Below, in pieces: positions 23,318 to 34,286 of a stretch of DNA of 64,000 bases. The DNA is from Apiotrichum sp. Y4204 (taxonomy: Eukaryota > Basidiomycota > Tremellomycetes > Trichosporonales > Trichosporonaceae). Every line of letters starts with the position of its first letter. Position 1 is the first letter of the stretch. The stretch spans positions 248,001-312,000 of the forward strand of contig JAMYHL010000042.1 in the NCBI GenBank assembly GCA_025531455.1, read 5' to 3'. The notes below the pieces were generated by a model that saw only the letters and a list, made by a program, of their open reading frames with translations, was not told the DNA's origin and did not search any database. The position numbers and the translations under genes were made by a program.

Positions 23318-25546
23318 ATGTTCGTCGACAATGAGCTCCCCGCCTCCGCCACCCTTGGCCTGAAGACCAACAACAATGCCAAGTTCCAAAAGACGAGGTG
23401 AGTCGCCGCCCTCAGAGCGGGTGGTGAGTGGCGGAATGTGGCACTCTTGGGAAGGTGTTGTTTACGGCCTACCCAAAATATGTCACTCACTGTCGCCCCA
23501 ACCCGTTTCCCATGGTAATCCTCCCACTGACAATTCAGCGGCATGTTCCAGACTCACGCGCACGTGACGTCCAAGGCTGCCGACTCGAGCCCCGTCGTGA
23601 TTGACGGCCAGAACCTCACCCTCGGCGATGTCATTGCCATTGCGCGCGACGGCGCGACCGCCAAGATCTCCGAGTCGGTCTTCCCCGTCGTCGAGGCCTC
23701 GGTCGCCTTCAAGGAGTCGAAGAAGCACATGTCCATCTACGGTGTCACCACCGGTTTCGGCGGTTCCGCCGACACTCGTACCTCGGACACTGAGGCGCTC
23801 CAGATCTCGCTCCTCGAGCACCAGCTCTGCGGCTTCCTCCCCGTCGACGCAAAGTACGAGACCATGCTCCAGCACGCGATGCCCATCCCGATTGTGCGTG
23901 GCGCCATGGCCGTGCGCATCAACTCGTGTGTCCGCGGCCACTCGGGCGTCCGCATCTCGGTCCTCCAGGCCATCCTCGACTTCCTCAACAACGGCCTCGT
24001 CCCCTGCATCCCCCTCCGCGGCACCATCTCCGCCTCGGGTGACCTCTCGCCCCTCAGCTACATTGCCGGCGCCATCTGCGGCCACCCCGACGTCAAGGTC
24101 TTTGACACCAAGGCCAACCCCCCTACCTACATGCCCGCCCCGGAGATTATCGCCAAGTACAACCTCCCCACCGTCACCCTCGCGTCCAAGGAGGGCCTTG
24201 GCCTCGTCAACGGTACCGCTGTTTCGGCGGCTGCTGGCGCTCTCGCCATCTACGACGCCGAGTGCCTCGCGATGCTCGCGCAGACCAACACGGCCCTCAC
24301 TGTCGAGGCGCTTGTCGGCCACGCTGGCTCGTTTGCGCCCTTCATCCACGACGTGATCCGCCCCCACCAGGGCCAGATCGAGGCCGCCCGCCACATCCGC
24401 ACCATGCTCGAGGGCTCGCGCCTTGCCGTCCACGAGGAGGCTGAGATCCCCCTCACCGAGGACGTCGGTATCCTCCGCCAGGACCGCTACGCGCTCCGCA
24501 CCTCGGCGCAGTGGATCGGCCCGCAGCTCGAGTGCCTCGCGACTGCCCGCAAGCAGATCGAGGTCGAGCTCAACTCGACCACCGACAACCCCCTCATCGA
24601 CGTCGAGGCCGGCATGTTCCACCACGGCGGCAACTTCCAGGCCATGGCCGTCACCTCGGCTATGGACTCGGCCCGTATCTGCCTCCAGAACATTGGCCGC
24701 CTCGCCTTTGCGCAGGTCACCGAGCTCATCAACTGCCAGATGAACCGCGGCCTGCCCGCCAACCTTGCCGGCAGCGAGCCCTCGACCAACTACCACTGCA
24801 AGGGTCTCGACATCCACTCGGGCGCGTACTGCGCCGAGCTCGGTTTCCTCGCCAACCCCGTCTCCTCGCACGTCCAGTCCACCGAGATGCACAACCAGAG
24901 CGTCAACTCGATGGCGTTCGTTTCGGCCCGCAAGACGATGGAGGCCAACGACGTCCTCTCCCTCCTCCTCTCCACCCAGCTCTACTGTGCCCTCCAGGCC
25001 ATCGACCTCCGCGTCATGGAGGTCAAGTTCCAGGGCGCCGTCATCGACCTCCTCGCCGCGACCCTCAAGACGCACTTTGCCAACATTCCCGCCGAGCACC
25101 TCGCCGCGATCAACAAGGCCGCCGCCATCTCGCTCGCCAAGCACCTCGACCACACCTCCTCCCTCGACTCGACCCACCGCTTCGAGGACGCCGCCCAGCA
25201 CCTCGTCGGCGTCATCCTCGACGGCCTCGTCGCTTCCGGCGACGTCACTGCCCTCGCCGCCCTTCCTGCCTGGAAGGCCGAGTTTGCAAAGGTCGCCGCC
25301 GAGACGTACCGCAACCTCCTTGGCGCCGCGACCGTCGGCGGCCGCGGCATCGACAACGCGCACGCGTACCTCGGCCGCACCCACACCATTTACGACGCGG
25401 TCCGCACCGACATTGGTGTCGGAGTCCGCCGCGGCGACGTCGCCGAGGGCAAGAGCACCGCGTCCATCGGCTCGTCCATCAGCAAGATTGTCGAGGCCGT
25501 CCGCGACGGCCGCATGATCACCGCCATCGGCAACATGCTCGCCTGA
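23318..25546 (+). CDS. PAL: phenylalanine/tyrosine ammonia-lyase
   Basis: Two exons, 23318-23397 and 23539-25546, give 695 residues. The enzyme deaminates phenylalanine (and in fungi often tyrosine) to cinnamate or coumarate and ammonia. The Ala-Ser-Gly triad that cyclises into the MIO electrophile is at about residues 192-194 in the segment GTISASGDLSPLS. Other hallmarks are YGVTTGFGGSADTRT with the catalytic Tyr, NGTAVSAAAGAL, and FHHGGNFQA. Residues about 121-122 are His-Gln in LLEHQLCG, the pair found in fungal enzymes with dual PAL/TAL activity. The small first exon supplies MFVDNELP..., so an ORF-only start at 23543 would lose 28 residues. Codon third positions are nearly all C or G, stronger than neighbouring genes, consistent with high expression. 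Confidence 0.97.
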
Positions 25547-26055
25547 ACACTGTAGACTAGTGTTGTACCGTATCGCAGCATTTTTTTAACGAACGAAATT
25601 GGGATGTATGTCATTTAATGTACTGGGAGCGCGGCAGGTCGAGGTTGGGTCGAGGTTGGCGTGTGAGTCGCAACGAGAGAGGTTTCGGACCCTGTTCTGA
25701 ATCGTATCATGGGGTCAGTAGTGAGCATGATCCGGGCCACCTCGGGGATGGATGATGTGTAAGCTGTGAGTCAGTGAAAGCAAATACGAGATACACAGGG
25801 GAATAAAGGAGGTTGGACACGAACTGAGCTCGGTGAGACGCGAGAGTGTTGAGTCGATGACAACATGGAGCAGCACTGCGCCATGGCGCGCGCGCCTTTA
25901 CCGAGTCGACATTGCATCACATTCAAACCTCCACCGACCTCGGCCACCGGGAACATCCACAACACTCTGGCTTGGGGAACCACACAAGATACTAAGCTCC
26001 AGAGTACATAAATTCCCAGACACAGCGATAACTCCTCCCCAACACGATCTCCACA
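25547..26055. other. 0.5-kb PAL-phzF intergenic region
   Basis: PAL terminator sequence (AT-rich near 25575-25620) and the promoter of the downstream PhzF-family gene lie here. Nothing else was recognised. Confidence 0.6.
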
Positions 26056-27119
26056 ATGCTCCCCGCTCTGCCGTACCACGTCGTGAACGCCTTCGCGCCG
26101 ACCCCGCACGCAGGGAACCAGGCCGCGGTGCTCGTCATTCCCGCCGACGACCCGCGCGCATCCGACGAAAAGTGGATGCAGACCGTCGCCAACGACTTTA
26201 ACCTCGCCGAAACCGCGTTCCTCGTCTCGCGGGGAGGGACCGACGATGTGCCGCTATACGGTCTCCGGTGGTTTACTCCCGAGGAGGTGCGTCCGAGCTA
26301 TATATAACACCCCTCTATCAGCTTGACCCATTTTCTGACAGTCAGGAAGTCCCGCTGTGCGGACACGCGACGCTCGCCGCGGCATACACTCTGTTCAACT
26401 ACATCCACCCTGCTGCCAAGAGTCTGCGCTTCGAGACGCGGTGGCGCGGCGAGCTGCGTGCAACCATCGAGGGCGAGAGGGGCCAGGGCGCGCGCGTCGG
26501 CCTCGACCTCCCGACCTCGCCTCTGGCCCCCGCCCCTGAGGGGTGGAAGGCCGTGGTGGCCGCCGCTGCCGGGCTTAAAGAGGAGGATATCCTCCAGCTC
26601 GTCCAGTTCGAGTTTGGCCGGCCCTCGGCGCTCGTCCAGATCCGCCCCGAGGTCGAGCTCAAGTCGCTTACTGTCAACACCGGCCACCTTGTGAGTGGAG
26701 CGAATGGCGCATGACCCCGCTGACTCTTAGCTGACCACGTTTGACAGCGTGGTCATTTACACGCAGCTCGTGCCCTCGCGCACTTCGGGGGACACGGTGG
26801 GCGTCAACGCGCGCGTGTTCGCCCCTGGCGTCGGCATCGACGAGGACCCCGTGGTGAGTATTGATTATCTACATTTGTTTTCTTTTTTTTTTTCTCACAC
26901 CAGACCGGCTCGGCGTGGGCCACAATGGCGGGCTACTACCTCTCTGGCCCGGGCACCGCGAGCGTGACGGAGACATGTGGGCGCATGCCGGCCGTGATGG
27001 ACGCGCAGCAGCTCTCGGCGCGCGGCGGGTCCATGAGCGTCCGGCTTGTCGACGGGCGCGCAATGCTCGTTGGAAGGGGGTGGCGTACGGCGTTTGGCAC
27101 GCTCGAGTCGTTTGAGTAG
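26056..27119 (+). CDS. PhzF-family (phenazine biosynthesis-like) isomerase
   Basis: Four exons: 26056-26286, 26346-26690, 26731-26853 and 26904-27119, giving 304 residues. The PhzF/diaminopimelate-epimerase-like fold is shown by the N-terminal VVNAFAPTPHAGNQAAVL, FTPEEEVPLCGHATLAAAYTL, and the C-terminal-half motif DEDPVTGSAWATMAGYYL. The catalytic Glu of PhzF lies in the early NLAET segment, which is kept. Yeast Yhi9 belongs to this family; substrates in fungi are mostly unknown, and phenazines are not implied. The last intron contains a 13-T tract before its acceptor. It lies downstream of and co-directional with PAL. Confidence 0.9.
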
Positions 27120-28345
27120 GAAGTGTGATGTCTGTGCTGTGCTTTGGAAGCTGTGGTTCGGAAGTTATGTCATGTTTGGTATTGCTGGTCGCTTTGGACA
27201 TTGCTGGTTTGCTGCACAGTGATTTAATGTCTTGTTTCGGTGAGGTGTCGGGCGGAAGACGGGACGCGTGTGGACCGACCAAGCATCTAGGCCACCACTA
27301 CCAGCTGCTGTCAGTCTATGTTCTGTTCCAAGAAAGTGATATAGGCTCGTTGCAAGTTGAACTTGGGTCAGAGCAACTCGGGACTAACACGCTGAACAGT
27401 GGCCCCGCCCCTGCACGATTTCCTGTTGACAGGCGATGACCAAGAGCAGAGTTCAGGTACACACAGATACTGATGACCACGACCTCACCGCGAACACGCA
27501 CTTTGTAGAGTTTCAGAATACCGACCTGCTCATCCAGAAATCACCAGGAAGAACAACAGCAAACCTCCTCCATTGAGAATTTCTGCGACTCGTCACCCCG
27601 AGCGCCGCTATGTACACCCTTGCGATCTATAGCTAGCGCTTGGTCGGCGAACACGCCCCGCGTTCCCGAGTGGTGGGGGATAGACCTGCGTTCCTCCCGG
27701 GCAGCTACAAGAGGGAGGGAGGGTGCGGCCGAAAACACGGTGCTCTTTTCCTGGGGAGGATGGCCGCCTGCTAGGCGCAGGGGGTGCAGGCGCGAAGGGG
27801 CCTTCATAAAGGTAGGGAGGCAGGTGTGGCTTCCAGGCGTAAGTGCTGATGGGAATCGTCGTGGCGAGATCCAAGACGTGCTCGGCATAGATTCTCTGCT
27901 GAGGTATGTTTATAGAGTTGAAAGCACGAGCCGACACGGTCGCGGCCAGACTCTAGCCGTCAGTGCCGCAATGTCTGGAGCTAGTGAGGTCGTCATTTAT
28001 CAGCAGCGTTCGTCAACGCATCCCTTCAGCAATCTGTCGGCCTCCGTATTACTCAATGCTGCACGGGGGATGCATTGGATGGGTGTTCAACGGGACCGAT
28101 GGGCCGGCGGCTCGTTGGAATGATTGCGGCTGCTCACGACATTGTATTTTTTTTTTTACCCGATTCCGATTTTGTTATCTTATCCGAGATAATCGAGATA
28201 TCGCCAAATGACGACATCAAAATCCGCCGCAGAAAAAAAAAGGATAATGTCGCGAAACAACATAAAGCGTTGAAGCAAGCTGACGACGCGGCGATTCCGC
28301 GTTCATGAAGCCTTCCCAGTGCTCTTTGGACCCACTACTGACAAG
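27120..28345. other. 1.2-kb intergenic region upstream of the nitrite transporter
   Basis: No gene is supported. The last 200 bp are AT-rich compared with the window and contain a T12 run, the GATA cluster listed separately, and an A-rich stretch (28233-28242). Confidence 0.6.
28175..28202 (+). promoter_or_regulatory. cluster of GATA-factor sites upstream of the formate/nitrite transporter
   Basis: Within 28 bp are TTATC (28175-28179), TTATC (28180-28184), GATAA (28188-28192), GATA (28197-28200) and an overlapping TATC (28199-28202), on both strands. The cluster lies about 145-170 bp before the start codon. Fungal GATA activators (AreA/Gat1 type) bind such sites under nitrogen limitation. 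Confidence 0.6.
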
Positions 28346-29542
28346 ATGGACGCGCTCACCCCCGCCGAGGTGACTTACCGTGAGTACTGTACATTAGGGC
28401 AACAGGCTGACAGCAGTGATGGTTGACACTGGCGCGAAAAAGGCAGCGCAGCCATACTATCTCTCGTTCGCAAAGGCGTGGATGGCGGGATGGATGGTAC
28501 GTAGCTACGTGTCATGTCTTGTCGTGTTGACCGCAGCTATGCTTTGGCGCGATGCTTGTTCAGCTCATACAGGGCGGATCCGGCACGCTGCGCGCAGATT
28601 ATCCGGCCCTCATCAACCTCCTCGCGGCGTGCTTCTTCCCCGTCGGCTTGCTCATGCTGGTGCTCACCGGCCAGGAGCTCGTGACTGCCCACCTGAGTGC
28701 GATTGTGGATGTAATTGAGCTAACTTCGAGTGTTCATGCCCATGGCGCTCATCAGAAGGCGCGTTCGGTATTGGGAGGTGCCGCTCAACTGGATTATCGT
28801 GTTCTTTGGGAACCTTGCGGGTGCCCTGTGCTACGTCGCCTTTATGGGTACGTTGACAGAAGGTCACGACTAGAACATGTACTCACCGGTAGCACACTAC
28901 TCGGGGCTCTACAGCACCCCCGCACTCATCAAGTACTCGGCCGCGGTAGCAGTCTCCAAGACAAGTCAAGGATGGGGCGCGTGCGTCCTCCGGGGCATCG
29001 GATGCAACTTTCTGGTCTGTACGGCGGTATGGCTCGGGTCGTCGGCGCGCGAGGCCGCGTCCAAGATTCTCGCACTCCACTTCCCCGCTATGCTGTTTGT
29101 CTTTCTTGGGTTCGAGCACGTCATTGTGTGAGTTTTGAGTAGGGCATGGCAGGGGGCTGACTCTAGAAACATGTATTACATACCAGTGAGTGTGGCGACA
29201 AACCAGCCGACTTTGTGGAGGACATGTGATGTGGACATTGGCTGACTGTCAGATCGGAATGCTCAACGGCGCACCCGTCTCGATCGGGACCTATATCGCG
29301 CGGTCGCTTCTCCCAAGTCTAATCGGAAACAGTGAGTTCGAACAAACAACAAAAGCTGAAAGTGCAGTTATCGGAGGATGCCTTCGTGAGTTAGGTTACA
29401 CCGCCACCTGTCCCTCATGACCCTCTTTGGCGTGCTGACAGCCGCAGTTGGCATCCCGATGGTGCTCTGCCACCCGCCGCCAGAACTGCCCCTCGTAAAG
29501 GATGTGTCGCGCAGCCCGAGATCCTCAACGACCGTCGCTTGA
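28346..29542 (+). CDS. formate/nitrite transporter (FNT family)
   Basis: Nine exons: 28346-28379, 28417-28496, 28537-28696, 28731-28847, 28893-29127, 29167-29185, 29253-29331, 29368-29385 and 29442-29542, giving 280 residues with six predicted membrane helices. Family signatures: KAWMAGWMLCFGAML, LTGQELVTAHLMFMPMAL (the cytoplasmic omega-loop region), NWIIVFFGNLAGAL, LRGIGCNFLVC and GFEHVIVNMYYIPIGML. It is probably a plasma-membrane nitrite or formate importer like Aspergillus NitA. Exons 6 and 8 are 19 and 18 nt. The intron-3 donor is GTGCGA, chosen because it restores TAHLMFMPMAL in frame. The C-terminal 30 residues are hydrophilic. The upstream GATA cluster fits nitrogen control. Confidence 0.9.
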
Positions 29543-31762
29543 GGGCGAAATTGGGTATTGGATTCACTTGTATGCATGGCTTGTACTGCACAGCAGTCTG
29601 TCTTTCGATTCCGCCGAGGTCGCTGGAGTCCAACAACGATCCCCGAAGCTGTAGCTCCCCGTATCAGCCGTTCAACCTCAGCCCTGTAGCCCAGCGAGGC
29701 AAGTGCACATACAAGAACTGGATGGAAAGCCCAGTCTCTCGACATCGAAATCATCAGCGTCCGTGGAAGAGAGGACGGCCTGCGTATCAATCTCTTCGCA
29801 CCTGTATCGTCGACGGTATGGATTCCTGAGCGTCATTCCGGCGAATGCTATCTTGTCAAATTTGTATTACCCATCGTCGCTGGCAAGGGTGTAAGTATAC
29901 AACTGCCTGGCTCCGTTGGGGCAGAAAGTTGTTGATGACAACGCCATCTGGACCTCATAGCCCAGCCCGAAGCCGCACGAGGGACTGGGCGATGCACTTG
30001 GCGCTTCCGACGGCGTTGAAAGGGGTGAGACATCTGATCAACGAGGTGAGTGTGTCAGTGGGCGCGAGAGACCATCATCCTTTGTTCGCAGTGGGCTCGA
30101 TTGACGAAGGTACCGCTACCGAGCGCGTGCTGGCGGAAGCTCTTGGCCATGCACATGTCGCTGCAACGGTGATGAAGAGCGAGGAGGAAAAGTCGGTTGA
30201 TCAGTAGCAAATCTGTCGAGGCTCGTGTCCGACACATCAGGCACCCAGACCGATCTCGACCGGAAGCTCCCAACATCCCTGTGTCCCTGCAGGAAGTGTA
30301 CAATACAAACAACTGTACAGATTGCGGATGGACGCGTGGACGCGACGCACAGACGAGAGGCGCGTGGTGCAGGACAGCATTGTACTGGACAATCAATCAG
30401 TCAATCAGTCAGTGCAGAGAACCATCCCCAGTGTGGCCTTTGTTCTGCGGTGCGCGGTGCTTGGGGCCAAACCCGAACCTTCCGTTCTGGGGGGTATGTC
30501 TTTCCCAAAGTTTTGTGGTTCCAGCAGACAATGCACCACGAGCCCTTTGCCCCGACCTCGCGACCTCCTTCGTGCCCGCGTTTGTTCTGTCTGCCCACGA
30601 GGTGACGTTTGACATTGCGCTTTGGATGTATGATGGTGCCTTAGAATGACTTGAGGATGGAACCGAGGCCGGAAGGTATGATCAAACTTTTTTGTGTGAG
30701 GGCATCCTCAGACGAGAATGGTGGATAGTGGGGTGTCGGTAGATGCATCGTGGGTTCATTGTGATCGTTGAGCGATGTGTTCATCGTAATGGCTGGCAAC
30801 AAAGTCAAGTTATGCTCCGGAATGACGCATTATGGACGTCAGGACAACGCCGGCAAGTCGGCAGCCGCGGAGGGCCGGCTGCCGCGGGGCCCATGCAGGC
30901 CATCGCCGTCCGTCGTCGCCCTTGCCTCCGTGGGCCCCGGGCTCGTAACCCCCCTTGCCTCCCCCGTGGCCCGTGGAGCACATCGCATCATGCATGGGCC
31001 CATGGGCACAGGGAGGGTGCTGCTAAATCGGTACATCTGCGGGGAGACGATAACGCGGCAAGCAGCCACATTGCATGGTGTAGTGTCAGCCCACCCGCCG
31101 CTTGCAGCTTGCAGCCCTGCAGCTTGTAGAGGGCATCCAAGGGTGTGTCACCGTCATACGCACACCAAGGAGCACTGACACCCCCTCGCGGCCCCCCTTC
31201 ATGCCTCCTCCACATTCACACTCGCCTGTACACCTTCTTCGCTGCCGTGCGGGCCCCGCCCATGGAGCAGCAGGGGCACTGCGTACCCGGAGATTTACGG
31301 TTTGCTGGCGCTGGGGACGGGAAGAGTGTCGTCGTCGAGTGTGCAGAAATGGGAGGCTTGGCACATTTGGGTGACACGCCGAGATCCATCTGGAGCACAT
31401 GTTGAGCGACCCGAACAACAGCAGGCAGAAGCAGCCAAAGACGTCAGTCCCTGCAGGCCATGATGCATTCTCTTGCGCTTGCTCTTGCTCCTTGCTGTCG
31501 CTATTCTGCGTCGTGGCTTGCGGCCTACACCTGTGCACCCCGGCGTCGATCTAGACATCTCGGCCAGGCATCTCGGCCCTTGGACCTTGGACCTCGGCCT
31601 CTACCCTCTCAGAACAATGACCATGCGACATTGTCGACCCTCAGCTCTACATGCATCTTTCAAGCCCAATGCAGCGCCCAGCGACCTTTAATTTCCAGCT
31701 GCATCAGTTGCCCATCGCTCTTTGCCATCACCTCGACATTTCCACAGCGATAGCATAGCGAC
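29543..31762. other. 2.2-kb intergenic region with one doubtful coding remnant
   Basis: The + strand frame at about 29690-29936 is stop-free and reads like protein (it includes DIEIISVRGREDGLRINLFAPV and WIPERHSGECYLVKFVLP). It has no start codon, begins right after an in-frame TAG that could be an acceptor, and I cannot connect it to convincing neighbouring exons. It may be a decayed gene. A further splice-like segment lies at 29964-30206. The remainder to 31762 shows nothing. Confidence 0.3.
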
Positions 31763-33487
31763 ATGCGTCTCCCGCGCGACCGCCCGCCCCCGCCGGGGCT
31801 CAACCCCGGCGCGCCGCAGAGGCTCAACATGACTATCGGCCGGCGCCCTGCCGCCGAGTCGTCCTTTCAGTTCGGCGACGCCCTCTTCCCGGTCAGCATG
31901 GCCCCGACCGACGGGCTTGTGCGCTTCGCGAGCGCAATGCGCCCCGCCGCCGCCGGCAGCGGCACCGGCACCGGCCTCGTGCCCTCTGACGGCGGGTCGG
32001 TGCGCGGCAACCTCACATTCGTCGGCACGAAATGCTGTTTTGCCGGAACGATGGGCAAACAGGTCGTGCTCAATATCAAGGGCGCACGGGACGACAGGCC
32101 GTCCCGACAGGCGATCACGCCGTCGACTGACGCCGGGTCCGTGTGCATCACGCAGTCGGTGTATGGCGTCCAGTCTGTCGAGCTCGTGTCCGGCATCACG
32201 GCGCTGAACAATGTCTCCCTCGAAGCTGATCTCCCTGAGTGAGTTTAGTGCGAGGCGCATGGCAGTACTGACGCGCGCAGTGTGCTTCTTTCTCGGAGAC
32301 GGGCAATCGCGCTCAATGAGACGCTGGCCAACCTGTATCACCACCAGAAGAACACATCCATCCTCTGGACGGACGGAAATCTCAATGACTCGCTGCAGTG
32401 GAGTAAAGAACAGGGTGGGTGGGGCGCCGGGCGCCTCGCGCCAGCCCACGTCATACATGATCGTTCAGTGACTAATGTCTCAGACCAGTTCGTCCTCAAC
32501 CCCGGCTCCTCGATCCACTTCAATCTGCCGCCCACCGCGCGTCTCTTTTGGATGACGGGGCCGACGGGACCCAGTCTCGACGGCTTCCAGATCCACTTCA
32601 ACCCGAACCTCACCCACAAATTCGATGGCTCCATCTCGCAGCGGTCGCAGTTCCAGTCGGGTCCCGACGGCACGCTCTTCCTCGCCCCCATCCCCCTCGG
32701 CAACAGCTACCAGGTTACCATCTCTGCACCGGAAGAGACGCCGGTGAACATTTCGAACATTCTGATATATAATGAAGAGGGGTGAGTCGCGGAGTGTGTG
32801 ATAGCGACGATCGACAGTGGCAGTGGCTGACGGATCAGGAGCTACAAGGTGCAAGACGTGTCCAAGGAGCTAAAAACCGAACGCACAATCAATACGGCCG
32901 TGTGCGCAGCGGTGCGTGTAGCAGGTTCTGATGTTCAAGCTGACCCGCAGGCCTCCGCTATTGCAGGCATCCTCCTCCTTGTTTTCGCTTATTTCTTGAT
33001 CCGCAGACGAAGGCGACGAATGTGAGTGACGGCGTTACGCACGACAGTGACAGAGCTGACCATTAGCCGCCTGCACGACAAGGATGTCCGCAATCTGCGT
33101 TCCCCGACTGACGCCGAATCCGCCAGCACAGTGCCATCGCCAATAACACCGGCATCCGCAACGTCAGCCTCAGCAACGCCGGCAACACCCGGAGAGAAAG
33201 AAGAGCACTTGACCGAAAAGGGACGGCAGCCATCGCCGCCATTACGCGTCCTTGTTGCGGACGATGTGCTGCGCGGACCGACGTCCGGCTCGCGTGAGCC
33301 CTCCTCGACATCCACCACCACCCCCGGGTCGGCCACCTCGCTCCTGCGCTCGTTCCGCGGCAGGAACAGGGACTCGACCGCCACCGCCAGCAGTGCCGTC
33401 AGCACATACTCGACGGACGGCACTGCCCTCGGTTACGGCCCAGGTATGCTCACCCGGGCCAGCCCACCACCAAGTCCAGCCCGATAG
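31763..33487 (+). CDS. single-pass membrane protein of unknown function
   Basis: Six exons: 31763-32238, 32281-32414, 32484-32781, 32839-32911, 32951-33021 and 33067-33487, giving 490 residues. The N-terminal 320 residues are beta-rich with several N-x-S/T sites and pairs of Cys; they resemble a lectin- or carbohydrate-binding-like ectodomain, but no family is recognised. A single helix (ASAIAGILLLVFAYFLI) followed by five or more Arg stops transfer, then a 150-residue Ser/Thr/Pro-rich cytoplasmic tail. The first ATG gives no obvious signal peptide, so an upstream exon might exist. The helix arises only when the 39-nt intron 32912-32950 is removed, which supports the model. Confidence 0.7.
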
Positions 33488-34286
33488 TTGGCTGGGATAT
33501 TCGCTTTGCATCTTCACCTTTATCTTCATCTTACTCGAGCATTGTAATTATAGTCACCAAGTGCATACAGCATCCATCGGACACCACGACGAGGACTGAG
33601 GACAGACTGGTCGAGCCGGTCGAGTTTCGCACGCACGTGCGAGACCAATTCGGTCATTAACCCACTCTTTAACTCACAAGCTAGCTGGGTCCGGCCTATT
33701 CACAGGATTTCACCTCTTTCCTCTGACCGTCATCATCCTACCCCATTGACAAGAATGCCGATTGGATCTAACAAGTCACCGTGAGGACGTATCAGGATAC
33801 TGACCGCACAGTACTCTCTCCCCTTCACTCTCCTGATTCCTCTCGCTTGCATTGTTTGGCTATTCTAACATTAGCTCAGGCCATGCCGCTGCCCTGGCGG
33901 TTTCATCTCCGTCCACCCTGTCCTGGTGTCTGCATCACACACGTGCGCTGACCTCACAGATTAAAAGCACAATACGGACTCTTTGGCCTGGAAGGTTTGG
34001 AAAGCTTGGAGGATGTGTTGTTTGACTCTGCGGCAGCGGTCCTACCCATGGCCGCTTTATCATGCACGCAGGTATTGTAGTGCCTGGCACGCCTGATCTA
34101 ATGAACGTACTTCTCACACGTGTGCAACGTTCTGCAGTGTATTGGTGCTGATGTTGATGAGACTGCTGCTCTAGCTGCTCTGGCCACTAAGGTCGCGACG
34201 ATTGCGGAACACACAATGCCCCTCCTATCCCTCATAACCTTGCACTCACCGTGACTCATCTCTCGAGCAATACATCACTGCCCGCC
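33488..34286. other. 0.8-kb intergenic region
   Basis: This is the 3' flank of the membrane protein gene and the promoter of the purple acid phosphatase. AT content is higher than around it. No gene or RNA was recognised. Confidence 0.6.

Noticed and set aside
23483..25384. 633-codon minus-strand open frame opposite PAL
   Set aside because: It is the antisense shadow of a strongly codon-biased gene: C/G-ending codons remove stops from the opposite strand, and the product is Gly/Val/Asp/Arg low complexity with no motifs.
26056..27119. Phenazine biosynthesis cluster
   Set aside because: Only a PhzF-family protein is present; the other phz enzymes are absent and the family has wide unrelated roles in fungi.
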